NCBI RefSeq assembly: GCF_900302505.1
Contig: NZ_OMOJ01000005.1
Span: 186,001-250,000 of the forward strand
DNA: 64,000 nucleotides
Direction: 5' to 3'
Source: Pseudoprimorskyibacter insulae
GTDB taxonomy: Bacteria > Pseudomonadota > Alphaproteobacteria > Rhodobacterales > Rhodobacteraceae
The notes beneath the pieces are model-generated. The model searched no databases. It was not told the DNA's origin and saw only the letters and a program-made list of their open reading frames with translations. Shown in pieces: positions 53,006 to 62,315 of this stretch (the stretch's first letter is position 1; every line of letters starts with the position of its first letter). The position numbers and the translations under genes were made by a program.

Positions 53006-53356
53006 ATGGAACAGAGTCGAGTCCTTGCCGCGCTTTCCGCGATGGCCCATGACAAACGCCTTGAGATCGTGCGGCTTCTGGCCTCGCACGCGCCGGTTGG
53101 TCTGCATGCAGGCGACATCGCGGCGCAAACGGGTTTGGGGGCCTCGGCCCTGTCGTTTCACCTAACGGCCCTCACCGATGCGGCGCTGGTCAAGCCTAGC
53201 CGCGAAGGGCGGCACATCCGGTATCGGCTGTGCCTTGGCCATGTGGGCGCGGTGTTTGCCTATCTGCTGAACGATTGCTGCGGCGCGGCCCCGGAAATCC
53301 GGGACCGGTGCCTGCATCACGGCTGCGCCGATCAATCGGGGATCGCAAAGACCTGA
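53006..53356 (+). CDS. ArsR-family transcriptional regulator
   Basis: The 116-residue protein is a winged-helix repressor: AMAHDKRLEIVRLLA at the start, the recognition region TGLGASALSFHLTALTDAALV (about 42-62) and the wing SREGRHIRYRL (about 65-75). Cysteines at 91, 92, 102 and 107 near the C-terminus could bind a metal or sense thiols, although the classic ELCVCDL metal site is absent. The start has a weak GAG site. It is divergent from the ABC exporter and its 3' end overlaps the LysM gene by 25 bases. Confidence 0.88.
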   Translation: MEQSRVLAALSAMAHDKRLEIVRLLASHAPVGLHAGDIAAQTGLGASALSFHLTALTDAALVKPSREGRHIRYRLCLGHVGAVFAYLLNDCCGAAPEIRDRCLHHGCADQSGIAKT

Positions 53357-54867
53357 CCGGGATAGATCAGATCGGGATTGCGGATCTGATCTTTGTTGGC
53401 TTCAAACACTTTCACGTAAAGAACGCCTTCGCCATAGCGGTCCCGCGCGATGGCCCACAGCGTATTGCCCGGCTGAACCGTCAACGCCTTGACCGGAGCG
53501 CTGGCCACAGCGGAATCCGCCGCCGCAATTTGTGCCGGATCTTCGCGTTTGAACGGGCTTTCCACGCGGGATGTCACGGCCCCGCCCGCATCGACCTGAT
53601 CGACGCGCAGGGTGAAAACGCCGGTGTCCACTTCGGGCAGATCCGCGCGCCAGCTTCCGTCGGCTGCGATCCGCGACGTGGTGACAGGTTTGTTGTCCAA
53701 GTAGACGCGCACAAACCCTTCGGTGCTGCCGCGTCCGCTTAAGGCGACCTCGCCCTCATCGTCATAGGCTATGGTGTCCAGCGCGATCGACGACACCACA
53801 GAAGGCGCGGCCCCGCCTTGGATCACCTTCACCCCGTCGCGGTTGGCAAGGATGACCGTCGGCAATGCAGGTTCCTGCGCGGGCTCGGGCGCGGCTGTCG
53901 GGGCCTTGGCGACCGATGCCACCTGTTCGCCGCCCGCGGGCGGGGTGACGGCATTGGGGGTGTCTTGGCTGGCTTGCGGCTTGGCCCCTGCCAGATCGAC
54001 CGAAGGCTGCGGCGCGGCGGTTGCCGCCTCAGCCAAAGCGGCGGCAGGTTTTTGCGTCTGCGGGGCCTCGGCGGTTTCCGCCGCCGGGGCGACGGGCGTG
54101 TCTTGGGCGGAAGGTTCTGCCGGTGCGGCAGCAACTTCCGTCGTGGGCGCTTGCGGCGCTTCTGCCGGGGCCTCAGCGACGGTGTCTTCGGCGGGCGCTT
54201 CTTCGGTGGCCGGGGCGTCGGCAACCGGCTCAGCCGCTGGGGGTTCAACCGCGGCCACTTCGGCAACGGGGTCTTCCGCAGGGGTTTCCGCAACAGCGGT
54301 CTCTGTCGCAGGTTCTTCAACCGGCGCCTTGGCAACTGGTTCAGAAACCAGCTCCTCAGCTGCGGGGGCCGGTGTGGCGGCAAGGATCACCTGATCTTCG
54401 GAATCGATCGTGTCATCCCCTGCAAACATCCGCAGGGTCAGAATGCGCGGCGCGGCACTGCTGCCAAGCTCTAGAAAGCTGACGAACCGGCCACTGTTGT
54501 CCGCCTCGGTCGACGACTGTTCCGCGCCGTCCAGCAAAATCGCCACGCGGGCGCCCGATGCAGCCGACCCGGCGACCAGCGTCGCGCCATTGGGTTCCAA
54601 CCGGACCACGTCAAAACTGGGCGGTTTGGGCAGATAGGCAGGCACCTCCGCCGGGGCGGGTTTGGCCGTGGCTACCGGCGCAGGTTCGGCCTTGGCCGCA
54701 GGCTCTGGCGCGGCCACAACGGGCGTGACCGACGCGTCTTGCACGGCGGTCTGATCCTTGGGGCCAAAGGTGCCGGACACATAAAGCCCAGCCACCACAG
54801 CCCCCGCCACTGCGACGCCTGCAACAACAATACCGTTCGATCCGGCCAAGCCAGCGAGTTTGCTCAT
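53332..54867 (-). CDS. Membrane-anchored LysM domain protein
   Basis: A 511-residue protein: an N-terminal membrane helix (about 10-30, GIVVAGVAVAGAVVAGLYV), two beta-rich Ig-like segments (SFDVVRLEPNGATLVAGSA near 85 and GEVALSGRGSTEGFVRVYLD near 385), a long Ala/Glu/Pro-rich low-complexity region in between (about 180-335), and a C-terminal LysM domain (VQPGNTLWAIARDRYGEG ... PDLIYPGQVFAIP). LysM binds peptidoglycan, so the protein probably spans from inner membrane to cell wall. The start at 54867 follows GGGATG. Role unknown. Confidence 0.88.
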   Translation of the reverse strand: MSKLAGLAGSNGIVVAGVAVAGAVVAGLYVSGTFGPKDQTAVQDASVTPVVAAPEPAAKAEPAPVATAKPAPAEVPAYLPKPPSFDVVRLEPNGATLVAGSAASGARVAILLDGAEQSSTEADNSGRFVSFLELGSSAAPRILTLRMFAGDDTIDSEDQVILAATPAPAAEELVSEPVAKAPVEEPATETAVAETPAEDPVAEVAAVEPPAAEPVADAPATEEAPAEDTVAEAPAEAPQAPTTEVAAAPAEPSAQDTPVAPAAETAEAPQTQKPAAALAEAATAAPQPSVDLAGAKPQASQDTPNAVTPPAGGEQVASVAKAPTAAPEPAQEPALPTVILANRDGVKVIQGGAAPSVVSSIALDTIAYDDEGEVALSGRGSTEGFVRVYLDNKPVTTSRIAADGSWRADLPEVDTGVFTLRVDQVDAGGAVTSRVESPFKREDPAQIAAADSAVASAPVKALTVQPGNTLWAIARDRYGEGVLYVKVFEANKDQIRNPDLIYPGQVFAIPD

Positions 54868-55159
54868 TCTTTGTTCACATCCCTTGGCACGCCGCATTCA
54901 GAATGCGGCAGCCACCCCCATAGACAGCAGACAGTCAGATGACTGTGTATAACAACAGCCCCTAGTTCGGTCAAAACGGCAAATCACCCCCGTTTTTCAT
55001 TCAGATGTGGCAAATTTAGCAGTTGTGGCCGCATAAGCGCAACTTTTTGGGTGCTTGGACTAAAGTCGCGACCCTCGTGGCAATACCGCGCATCCGGTGG
55101 CCATGGCCCCCGCAAAGGCTTACCGCTAGGGTGTGGCCGACCAACAAACGGACAGTCCC

Positions 55160-55711
55160 ATGACCAAACATTCGATCTGCGTCTATTGCGGCGCACGACC
55201 CGGCAACGACCCGATCTACATGGAAACCGCCGCCGAAATGGGCCAAGCCATCGCCGCCGAACAATGGCGTCTGGTCTATGGCGCGGGCGATGTGGGGCTG
55301 ATGGGCGGCGTGGCACGGGCCGCGCAATCAGCCGGGGCCGAGACCTTTGGCGTGATCCCCCAGCACCTTCTGGATTGGGAGGTCGGCAAACGCGACCTGA
55401 CCCGCTTTGTCGTCACCGAAACCATGCATGAACGTAAGAAAGTCATGGTGATGAACTCTGACGCGATTGTCGTGTTGCCGGGCGGTGCGGGCACGCTGGA
55501 CGAATTCTTCGAGGTGCTGACATGGCGCCAGTTGGGCCTGCACAACAAGCCGATCGTGCTGATCAATGTCGGCGGCTATTGGGACCCGCTGCGCGCCCTG
55601 CTGGCCAATGTCATCGACACCGGCTTTGCCGCCGAGGACACCGCCAGCTACATTCAGTGCATGCCGGATGTGCCAAGCGCGGTCACGTTCTTGCGCCGCG
55701 CCCTGTCCTGA
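55160..55711 (+). CDS. LOG-family protein, cytokinin-type nucleoside phosphate hydrolase
   Basis: The 183-residue protein has the LOG motif PGGAGTLDE at 107-115 and the MHERK motif at 89-93, in the Rossmann-like lysine decarboxylase-like fold. LOG enzymes remove ribose 5-phosphate from cytokinin nucleotides or from AMP; the bacterial substrate is often unproven. The ATG at 55160 gives the usual SICVYCG beginning. Its 3' end overlaps the remains of rarD on the other strand. Confidence 0.9.
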   Translation: MTKHSICVYCGARPGNDPIYMETAAEMGQAIAAEQWRLVYGAGDVGLMGGVARAAQSAGAETFGVIPQHLLDWEVGKRDLTRFVVTETMHERKKVMVMNSDAIVVLPGGAGTLDEFFEVLTWRQLGLHNKPIVLINVGGYWDPLRALLANVIDTGFAAEDTASYIQCMPDVPSAVTFLRRALS

Positions 55712-56558
55712 CGCAGGGCGGCGGCAGAGTAAATCGCCAAGGCCGCCCAGATCAGTCCAAAGGCCACCGCATGCAGCAGGCCAAAGGGTTCGCGGAACAC
55801 CACAACCGCCAGCAAGAATTGCAGCGTTGGGTTCAGGTATTGCACCAATCCCAGCTTTGCCAAGGTCACGCACTACGAGGCGTAGCTGAACAGCACCAGC
55901 GGCAAAGCGGTCAGCAGACCCGACATCGCCAACAGCAAATCGGTTTCACCGTCCCGCCCCCAGGCGCCCTGCCCTTGGGCCTGCGCTATGGCCAGCCACA
56001 CCACCGCAGGCGGCACCAACAGCAGACATTCTGCCGTGACTGAAACCACCGGATCGGCGGGCAGCCGTTTCTTGATCGGCCCATAAAGCCCGAAGGTCGT
56101 CGCCAAAACCAAAGACAGCCACGGGAACAGCCCAAGCCCCAGCATCAGCACGCCAACCGCCACCGTTGCCAGCGCAACCGCCAGCGCTTGCAACGGCTCA
56201 GGCCTTCTTTCAGCACGAAGACACCCAGCAGAACCGACACCAGCGGAAAGATGTAATACCCCAGCGACGTTTCGGTGGTGCGGTCATTCTGAATGGCGAA
56301 GATGAACAAAAACCAGTTGGCCGAAACCATCAGCGCGGCAATCGCCACCCGGCCCAGCATCGGCGTGTTGCGCAACAGCCGCCACAACGCGGGCAGCTTG
56401 CCCTGCATCGCCGTCAGCGCAAAGAAGGTCACGAAAGACCAAAAGGTCCGATGCGCCAAAAGCTGTTCGGCAGGCACCATCGACAGATGTTTGTAATACA
56501 GCGGCGACAGCCCCCAAATGGTGCAAGCCGCGACAATCGCAGCAACGCCCGAATTCAC
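55654..56558 (-). pseudogene. Broken rarD-like EamA permease gene
   Basis: Three frame segments together match one RarD/EamA transporter of about ten helices. The first (from GTG at 56558, VNSGVAAIVAACTIWGLSPLYYKHL) runs to VFVLKEGLSR and then shifts frame near 56190-56195, as if one base had been lost. The second (LQALAVALATVAVGVL to ALPLVLFSYAS) ends at a TAG at 55875-55873. The third resumes directly with VTLAKLGLVQYLNPTLQFLLAV. Two separate lesions make real decay more likely than one sequencing error. It lies 22 bases after the metallophosphoesterase gene. Confidence 0.8.
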
Positions 56559-56580
56559 TATTTGCGCAGCCCCTCGGTCA

Positions 56581-57459
56581 CTACGAAAGCTCAACCACGG
56601 TGATTTCTGGCACCATGCCAAACCGCACCGGATAATCCGAACAGCCGATGCCGCCGGACACGATCAATACCTGCCCCGCATCGCGGTCATAGCGGCCCCA
56701 AGAATAGGTCTCGGTCTCGGCGACCATGATGACGGGATGAAACCCGAAGGTGCGGATTTGTCCGCCATGGGTATGCCCCGACAAGGTCACCAGAACGTTG
56801 TCAGGCACCTTGGGGAAAATGTCAGGCTCATGCGCCAACAGAACAACCGGCGTGTCTGACGCAACGCCGTTCAGCGCCGCATCCAGATCGTCAAAACCGG
56901 GAACCTCTGGATCAAGGCTTTGTGGCCGTTGGTCGGCCAAACCGGCCAGAACAAACGCATCAGCCCCGTCCCGCAACCGGACATTGGCGTTTTCCAAAAG
57001 TGGGATTCCATGCTGATCCAGTGCTTTCGCAGCCTCCGGCAAGGTTTTGTTTTTCAGCGACTTTTCGTCCTGCCACCAGTCATGGTTTCCCAACACGGCA
57101 TAGCAGCCCAAAGGCGCAGTAAAGGCCTTGAGGCGTTCGATGATCTGGAACTTGTCGGTGCCACCCGTGGTAAAGCGGTGGGCCGCGCTATAGTCGCCCA
57201 GCAACACTGCCACATCAGGATTTAGCGCATTGGCCCGTCGCACGATCCGGGACACCCGGCGCAGCGGAATATGCGGCGCACCGGCATGAAGATCTGAAAT
57301 AATGACGATCCGCAGCGGCGCCCGATCCCCCCAACCGGGGTGCCGGACCTGATGGCGCACCACGCGCAAACGCATGGCCGGTTCGATCCAAAAGGCGTAA
57401 ACCAAAAGGGCCAGCAGCAGCGCTGCCAGCCCAATTGCAAGTATGGCCAAAACTGCCAT
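56581..57459 (-). CDS. Membrane-anchored metallophosphoesterase
   Basis: The 292-residue protein has an N-terminal hydrophobic anchor (about 2-26) and a calcineurin-like phosphoesterase domain. The metal-binding blocks are visible: ISDLHAG (about 54-60), LLGDYSA (about 85-91, with Tyr where Asn or Asp-His-Asn is common), GNHDWW (about 123-128), and SGHTHGGQI (about 229-237). The substrate is unknown; relatives act on phospholipid headgroups or UDP-sugar lipids. It lies just after sodB on the same strand. Confidence 0.88.
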   Translation of the reverse strand: MAVLAILAIGLAALLLALLVYAFWIEPAMRLRVVRHQVRHPGWGDRAPLRIVIISDLHAGAPHIPLRRVSRIVRRANALNPDVAVLLGDYSAAHRFTTGGTDKFQIIERLKAFTAPLGCYAVLGNHDWWQDEKSLKNKTLPEAAKALDQHGIPLLENANVRLRDGADAFVLAGLADQRPQSLDPEVPGFDDLDAALNGVASDTPVVLLAHEPDIFPKVPDNVLVTLSGHTHGGQIRTFGFHPVIMVAETETYSWGRYDRDAGQVLIVSGGIGCSDYPVRFGMVPEITVVELS

Positions 57460-57468
57460 ATCCGTCGA

Positions 57469-58068
57469 TCAGAGACGCGACGCGACGTTGTCCCAGTTTA
57501 CCAGGTTGTCCAGGAAGTTGGTCAGGTAGGCGGGGCGCTTGTTGCGGAAGTCGATGTAGTACGAGTGTTCCCAAACGTCACAGCCCAGCAGCGCGGTCTG
57601 ACCAAAGCACAGCGGGTTCACGCCGTTTTCGGTCTTGGTGACTTTCAGGCCGCCATCGGTGTCTTTGACCAGCCATGCCCAGCCCGAGCCGAACTGACCT
57701 GCGCCAGCGGCGGCGAAATCGTCCTTGAACTTCTGAACGCTGCCAAAGCTTTCTTTGATCGCAGCTTCCAGCTCGCCCGGCATTGCCGCGCCGCCCGGCC
57801 CCATCATTTCCCAGAACTGGGTGTGGTTCCAATGCTGCGATGCGTTGTTGAAGATACCGTTCTGCGCAACCGCGCCGGCCTGATAGGTGCCTTTTACGAT
57901 CTCTTCGACCGACTTGCCTTCCCACTCGGTGCCAGCGATCAGCTTGTTGCCGTTGTCGACATAGGCCTTGTGGTGGATGTCGTGGTGATATTCCATCGTC
58001 TCTTGGCTCATGCCTTTGCCGGCCAGAGCGTCATGTGCGTAAGGAAGATCGGGAAGTTCAAAAGCCAT
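57469..58068 (-). CDS. sodB: Superoxide dismutase [Fe]
   Basis: SodB converts superoxide to hydrogen peroxide and oxygen. The 199 residues fit the Fe/Mn family: MEYHHDIHHKAYVDN near the N-terminus supplies the first ligand histidine. HWNHTQFWEMM supplies the second, and DVWEHSYYIDFRNKRPAYL supplies Asp and His. The active-site pattern near residues 68-78 reads closer to the iron type. I start at 58068 after AAGGGG. The metallophosphoesterase gene follows nine bases later. Confidence 0.95.
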   Translation of the reverse strand: MAFELPDLPYAHDALAGKGMSQETMEYHHDIHHKAYVDNGNKLIAGTEWEGKSVEEIVKGTYQAGAVAQNGIFNNASQHWNHTQFWEMMGPGGAAMPGELEAAIKESFGSVQKFKDDFAAAGAGQFGSGWAWLVKDTDGGLKVTKTENGVNPLCFGQTALLGCDVWEHSYYIDFRNKRPAYLTNFLDNLVNWDNVASRL

Positions 58069-58195
58069 TGCAGTTACCCCTTGTTGGTGTGGCAAAATCT
58101 CTGCTTTCTTAACTGAGGCGAGACCCGTGAAACGTCAAGCCTACGATGCGTTTTTCCCTGCACATACGATACATCATTTCATGACGGCCCGTGCT

Positions 58196-58576
58196 TTAGG
58201 GCGTTTCTGTGCACCGGCCCAAGACCACCTGCTCGCGGGATGCCCAAAATGCCGTCAGCTCGGCGATGCCGTCGCCGCGCATGATTTGGGCGACATATTG
58301 CACGTCTTGCCCGCCCGCAGCGGCAACGCCCGGAATGATCCACTGGAACACCGCCTCGGACTCGCTGGGGTTGGTCATAAATGCATAGCTGGGGCTGCCA
58401 TGATCGGCCACCAACCCGCCGCCCACGCTGACCTGCCGCGCGGCGCGGTCCACCGACACCGAGACAGAGGGCGACATTGGCGCAGAGGCCCCATCGAAGG
58501 CGCATTGATAGGTTTCTGCAAGTGCAGGCCCGGAAAACAGGGCAAACCCAAGGCAAAAATGTCCGAATTTTGACAT
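58196..58576 (-). CDS. Exported hypothetical protein
   Basis: A 126-residue protein with a clear signal peptide (MSKFGHFCLGFALFSGPALA) followed by ETYQCAFDG. The mature part looks beta-rich, with two cysteines (one near position 25 and one near the end in VVLGRCTETP) that may form a disulfide. GGAGATA precedes the start. I do not recognise a family. It lies 74 bases after soxG on the same strand and may share its transcript. Confidence 0.75.
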   Translation of the reverse strand: MSKFGHFCLGFALFSGPALAETYQCAFDGASAPMSPSVSVSVDRAARQVSVGGGLVADHGSPSYAFMTNPSESEAVFQWIIPGVAAAGGQDVQYVAQIMRGDGIAELTAFWASREQVVLGRCTETP

Positions 58577-58650
58577 AGCAATATCTCCTCACGAAAGACA
58601 GGCAGCGCCCCCTTTCGTGAATATTGCACGATTTGCCCTAGGATTTCGCG

Positions 58651-59220
58651 TCAGTAATACCCGACCTCACCGCCCAGTTCGGCGGACGTGGTCAACAGGC
58701 CGTAGACATACTCAGACACCGACCGGAAACACATGATCTGCACGGTGCTGCTATCCGTCATCCAGATCGCCGCAGGCACCTGCGCAAGCCGCGACCGGCG
58801 CACCATGCCCGGACCAAAGGCGCTCGGTGCCATATCCACCGGGGCCAGCTTGGCGATGATTTCGCGGGCATTGCGACCCTGCACCTGAAATAAGCTGCGC
58901 GCGTCCGAGACATTGGCCACCAGCGCGTGCTGGCCCTTCAGTGCCTCGGCCAATTGATGCGCGGTGCGATCCGCCGCGCTATAGGCGCAGATCAACAACA
59001 GCTCATCCGGCGACATCCACAGCAGGCCCTTGCCCCCCGTCAAACGGGTTTCGCGCACGCCCGGCAATGCCTCAACGCCCGCAGCGGCGCAAACGGCCTT
59101 GCCAAAACCAGCATCGCTGAAAGTGCCGCGAATGGTGATCATGCCGGTTGCGGGCAAAGCCTCGACCTTGGCGATGCCTTCGAATTGGGCTGCGCCCATG
59201 GCGGTTTTCACATCAGACAT
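58651..59220 (-). CDS. soxG: Sarcosine oxidase gamma subunit
   Basis: The smallest partner after SoxD in the heterotetrameric sarcosine oxidase. The 189 residues fit the family: TRLTGGKGLLWMSPDELLLIC and DARSLFQVQGRNAREIIAKLAPVDM, then SEYVYGLL near the C-terminus. It overlaps the soxA stop by eight bases and has GGGGAG before its ATG. It helps assemble the alpha-beta interface. Confidence 0.94.
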   Translation of the reverse strand: MSDVKTAMGAAQFEGIAKVEALPATGMITIRGTFSDAGFGKAVCAAAGVEALPGVRETRLTGGKGLLWMSPDELLLICAYSAADRTAHQLAEALKGQHALVANVSDARSLFQVQGRNAREIIAKLAPVDMAPSAFGPGMVRRSRLAQVPAAIWMTDSSTVQIMCFRSVSEYVYGLLTTSAELGGEVGYY

Positions 59221-62200
59221 TCTGCTTCTCCCCTTCGGGATCATAGAAAACGGGGCTGACGATCTTGGCCGCGATCGGCTCGCCCTCGGTGTTGGTGAAA
59301 TGCAGCACCTCGCCCATGCGATCCGGCCCGTTCAGCACAAGGCCCATGGCAATACCACGGCCTAGGGTCGGCGAATGGTAGGTCGAGGTGACGCGCCCTT
59401 GGGTGTTGCGCTGACCATTGGCGTTCTTGCCCGAGGCATAGGCCAAGGCCCCATCCGGCAGAACCGAGCCATCGACCGTTTCCAGCCCGACAAGCTGCCA
59501 GCGGTTCGGGTCGGTCATGTGGGTGCGTTCCTGCGCGCGTTTGCCCAGATAGTCGGCCTTCTTCTTCGAGATCGCCCAGCCCAGCCCTAGATCCTGCGGG
59601 ATCACGGTACCGTCGGTTTCATCGCCGATCATGATAAAGCCCTTCTCGGCGCGCATGACGTGCAGCGCCTCGGTGCCATAGGGGGTGATGCCGAACTCGG
59701 CCCCAGCGTCAATCAGCGCCTCCCACAGGGCAAGGCCCTGATTGGCGGGCACGGCGATTTCATAGCTCAGCTCGCCCGAGAACGAGATGCGATAGACCCG
59801 CGCTTTGATGCCGCCCAAGGTGCCGTCGGCCCAGGTCATGAACGGCAGCGCTTCCTTGCTGACATCCATCCCGCCCAGCTTCTCCAGCACCTTGCGGGCA
59901 TTTGGGCCAACCACGGCGATCTGGGCAAATTGCTCGGTCACGTTGGCGGTATAGACCTTCCAGTCCCACCATTCGCACTGAAGCCAGTCTTCCATATGGG
60001 CATGGATGCGATCCGCGCCGCCGGTGGTGGTGTGGCACAGGAACGTATCTTCGTCGATCCGCGCGACCACACCGTCATCCGACAAGAAGCCGTTTTCGTT
60101 GCACATCAGCCCGTAGCGACATTTGCCGGGGGCCAGAGTGCTCATCATGTTGGTATAGAGCATATCAAGGAATTTGCCCGCATCAGGCCCCTTGACGATG
60201 ATCTTACCAAGCGTGGAAGCATCAAGCATTCCAATACTTTGCCGGGTTGCGTTAATCTCGCGCGCGACGGCGGCGTGCTTGTCTTCGCCCGCCTTGGGGA
60301 AGCAATACGGACGGCGCCAATGGCCAACGGGTTCCCATTCGGCACCGTGCGCCTCATGCCAGCCGTGCATCGGTGTGCGGCGCAGCGGTTGGAAAATCTC
60401 GCCCCGCGCTTCACCTGCAATCGCGCCCATGGAAATGGGCGTATACGGCGGGCGGAAGGTGGTGGTGCCAACCTGTGGGATCGGCTCTCCGAGCGCATCA
60501 GAAAGGATCGCCAAACCGTTGATGTTGCTAAGTTTACCCTGATCTGTCGCCATGCCAAGCGTGGTATAGCGCTTGGTGTGCTCAACGCTTTCATAGCCCT
60601 CGCGCGCGGCAAGCTGCACGTCCGAGACCTTGACGTCGTTCTGATAGTCGAGCCATGCCTTCATACGCAGGCCGTAATGGGCGCTTTGCGGCATCAGCCA
60701 AACGGGCATCAGCGGTTTGACGGCGGCATCCTCGCCCATGGGCGGCGCGTCTTTCGGCGCGTCGAACCCAAGCGCATGGGCAGCCATTTTTCCTGCCACA
60801 TCAGCATCTTGCAGAACATTCTGCAAGCGGCCAAAGCCGTTCGCGGCCCCGGCAGCCAGAACATTTGCCTGACCATCGGCCCCAATCGGTGCACGGGTGG
60901 CATCAGGGCGGAAAGCGGCCTGATCGGCATCCCACGTCAGTTTGCCCCCGCAATGCGACCACAGGTGCACGACAGGCGACCAGCCGCCCGACATGGCGAC
61001 GGCCTCGCAGGCGATCTCTTCGACCAAAGCGCCTTCGCCGACCATGTTGCACAGCACCACGCCCGTCACCCGCTTGCCGCCCAGAACCTTGGCAATGCCC
61101 CGGCCCGTTTCAACGCGGATACCGAGCGCCTTGGCTTCCTCCATCAACGCGCCGCCGCCCAAGGGACGCGCGTCGATGATACACGGCACCGACAGGCCAG
61201 CCTTGGCCAGCACAATCGCGGTGCGGTAAGCATCGTCATTGTTGGTGACAACCACGGTACGGTCGCCAACGCTGACGCCGTAGTTGACCACATAGTCGCG
61301 CACGGCCCCGGCCAGCATCACACCGGGAATATCGTTGCCCGCAAAGCTGATCGGACGCTCAATCGCCCCCGTCGCGGTGATGACGCGGCCAGCGCGGATC
61401 TTCCACAGGCGGTGACGCGGGCCGTCGGTGCCGGGGCGTTCATCGGCCACACGTTCATAGCCCAGCACATAGCCGTGGTCATAGATCCCGGCGCCCATGG
61501 TGCGGGCGCGGATCGTGACGTTCGGCATGGCGTTCAGCGCGGCAAGGGTCTGATCGACCCAAGCGCCCGGTTCCTGCCCGTCGATCGTGCCGCCATCGAC
61601 CGGCGCACGGCCACCCAAATGGGCGGTCTGTTCGATCAGCATTACCTTCGCGCCCGAGCGGCCAGCGGCCAGCGCCGCCTGAAGCCCCGCCACACCGCCG
61701 CCGATCACCAGCACATCGGTGAAGGCGTAGAAATGTTCGTACCGGTCGGAGTCTTTGGTTTCGGCGTCGGGCGCTTTGCCAAGGCCCGCCGATTGGCGGA
61801 TGAACGGCTCATAGACATGTTTCCACAGAGGGCGCGGATGGATGAACATCTTGTAGTAAAAGCCCGCCGTCAGGAACCGCGCGAAATGGGTGTTCACCGC
61901 ACCGATGTCGAAATCGAGGCTGGGCCAGTGGTTCTGGCTCTGGGCGGTCAGACCTTCAAACAGCTCGGTCGTGGTGGCGCGTTGGTTCGGTTCAAACCGC
62001 GCGCCCTCGCCCAGCCCGACCAGCGCGTTGGGTTCCTCCGCGCCCGAGGCCACGATGCCGCGCGGGCGGTGGTATTTGAACGACCGGCCCACCAACATCT
62101 GGTCCGACGCCAGCAAAGCCGAAGCGAGCGTATCGCCCGCATGGCCCTTCAGGCGCTTGCCGTTGAAGCGAAAGGTGATCGGTTTGGTACGGTCGATCAG

Positions 62201-62230
62201 ACGACCGCCAGAGACAAGACGGGTGCTCAT
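59213..62230 (-). CDS. soxA: Sarcosine oxidase alpha subunit
   Basis: SoxA is the large subunit of the enzyme that demethylates sarcosine to glycine, passing the methyl group to tetrahydrofolate. The 1005 residues start MSTRLVSGGRLIDRTKPITFRF. A ferredoxin-like region comes first, then the NAD-binding loop GGGVAG at 177-182, and the C-terminal 390 residues form the GcvT-like folate domain (YTNMMSTLAPGKCRYGLM, GDETDGTVIPQDLGLG). The start at 62230 has AAAGG upstream. It follows soxD by 85 bases that include a GC-rich hairpin. Confidence 0.97.
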   Translation of the reverse strand: MSTRLVSGGRLIDRTKPITFRFNGKRLKGHAGDTLASALLASDQMLVGRSFKYHRPRGIVASGAEEPNALVGLGEGARFEPNQRATTTELFEGLTAQSQNHWPSLDFDIGAVNTHFARFLTAGFYYKMFIHPRPLWKHVYEPFIRQSAGLGKAPDAETKDSDRYEHFYAFTDVLVIGGGVAGLQAALAAGRSGAKVMLIEQTAHLGGRAPVDGGTIDGQEPGAWVDQTLAALNAMPNVTIRARTMGAGIYDHGYVLGYERVADERPGTDGPRHRLWKIRAGRVITATGAIERPISFAGNDIPGVMLAGAVRDYVVNYGVSVGDRTVVVTNNDDAYRTAIVLAKAGLSVPCIIDARPLGGGALMEEAKALGIRVETGRGIAKVLGGKRVTGVVLCNMVGEGALVEEIACEAVAMSGGWSPVVHLWSHCGGKLTWDADQAAFRPDATRAPIGADGQANVLAAGAANGFGRLQNVLQDADVAGKMAAHALGFDAPKDAPPMGEDAAVKPLMPVWLMPQSAHYGLRMKAWLDYQNDVKVSDVQLAAREGYESVEHTKRYTTLGMATDQGKLSNINGLAILSDALGEPIPQVGTTTFRPPYTPISMGAIAGEARGEIFQPLRRTPMHGWHEAHGAEWEPVGHWRRPYCFPKAGEDKHAAVAREINATRQSIGMLDASTLGKIIVKGPDAGKFLDMLYTNMMSTLAPGKCRYGLMCNENGFLSDDGVVARIDEDTFLCHTTTGGADRIHAHMEDWLQCEWWDWKVYTANVTEQFAQIAVVGPNARKVLEKLGGMDVSKEALPFMTWADGTLGGIKARVYRISFSGELSYEIAVPANQGLALWEALIDAGAEFGITPYGTEALHVMRAEKGFIMIGDETDGTVIPQDLGLGWAISKKKADYLGKRAQERTHMTDPNRWQLVGLETVDGSVLPDGALAYASGKNANGQRNTQGRVTSTYHSPTLGRGIAMGLVLNGPDRMGEVLHFTNTEGEPIAAKIVSPVFYDPEGEKQNV

Positions 62231-62259
62231 GTGGTTTGGCCTTTCACATGTGGCAGGCG

Positions 62260-62313
62260 GTGGGGGGCTGTCTGCCCCCCACACCCCCCGAGGATATTTC
62301 GGGTCAGAAAATA
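62260..62313. repeat. Hairpin and possible dispersed repeat between soxD and soxA
   Basis: GTGGGGGGC and GCCCCCCAC (62260-62282) form a perfect 9-bp stem with a TGTCT loop, followed on the plus strand by CCGAGGATATTT and an AGAAAA stretch. Similar GC-stem plus GATATTT elements are familiar from intergenic DNA in this order. Inside the operon it may set the soxD:soxA ratio. Confidence 0.4.
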
Positions 62314-62315
62314 CA

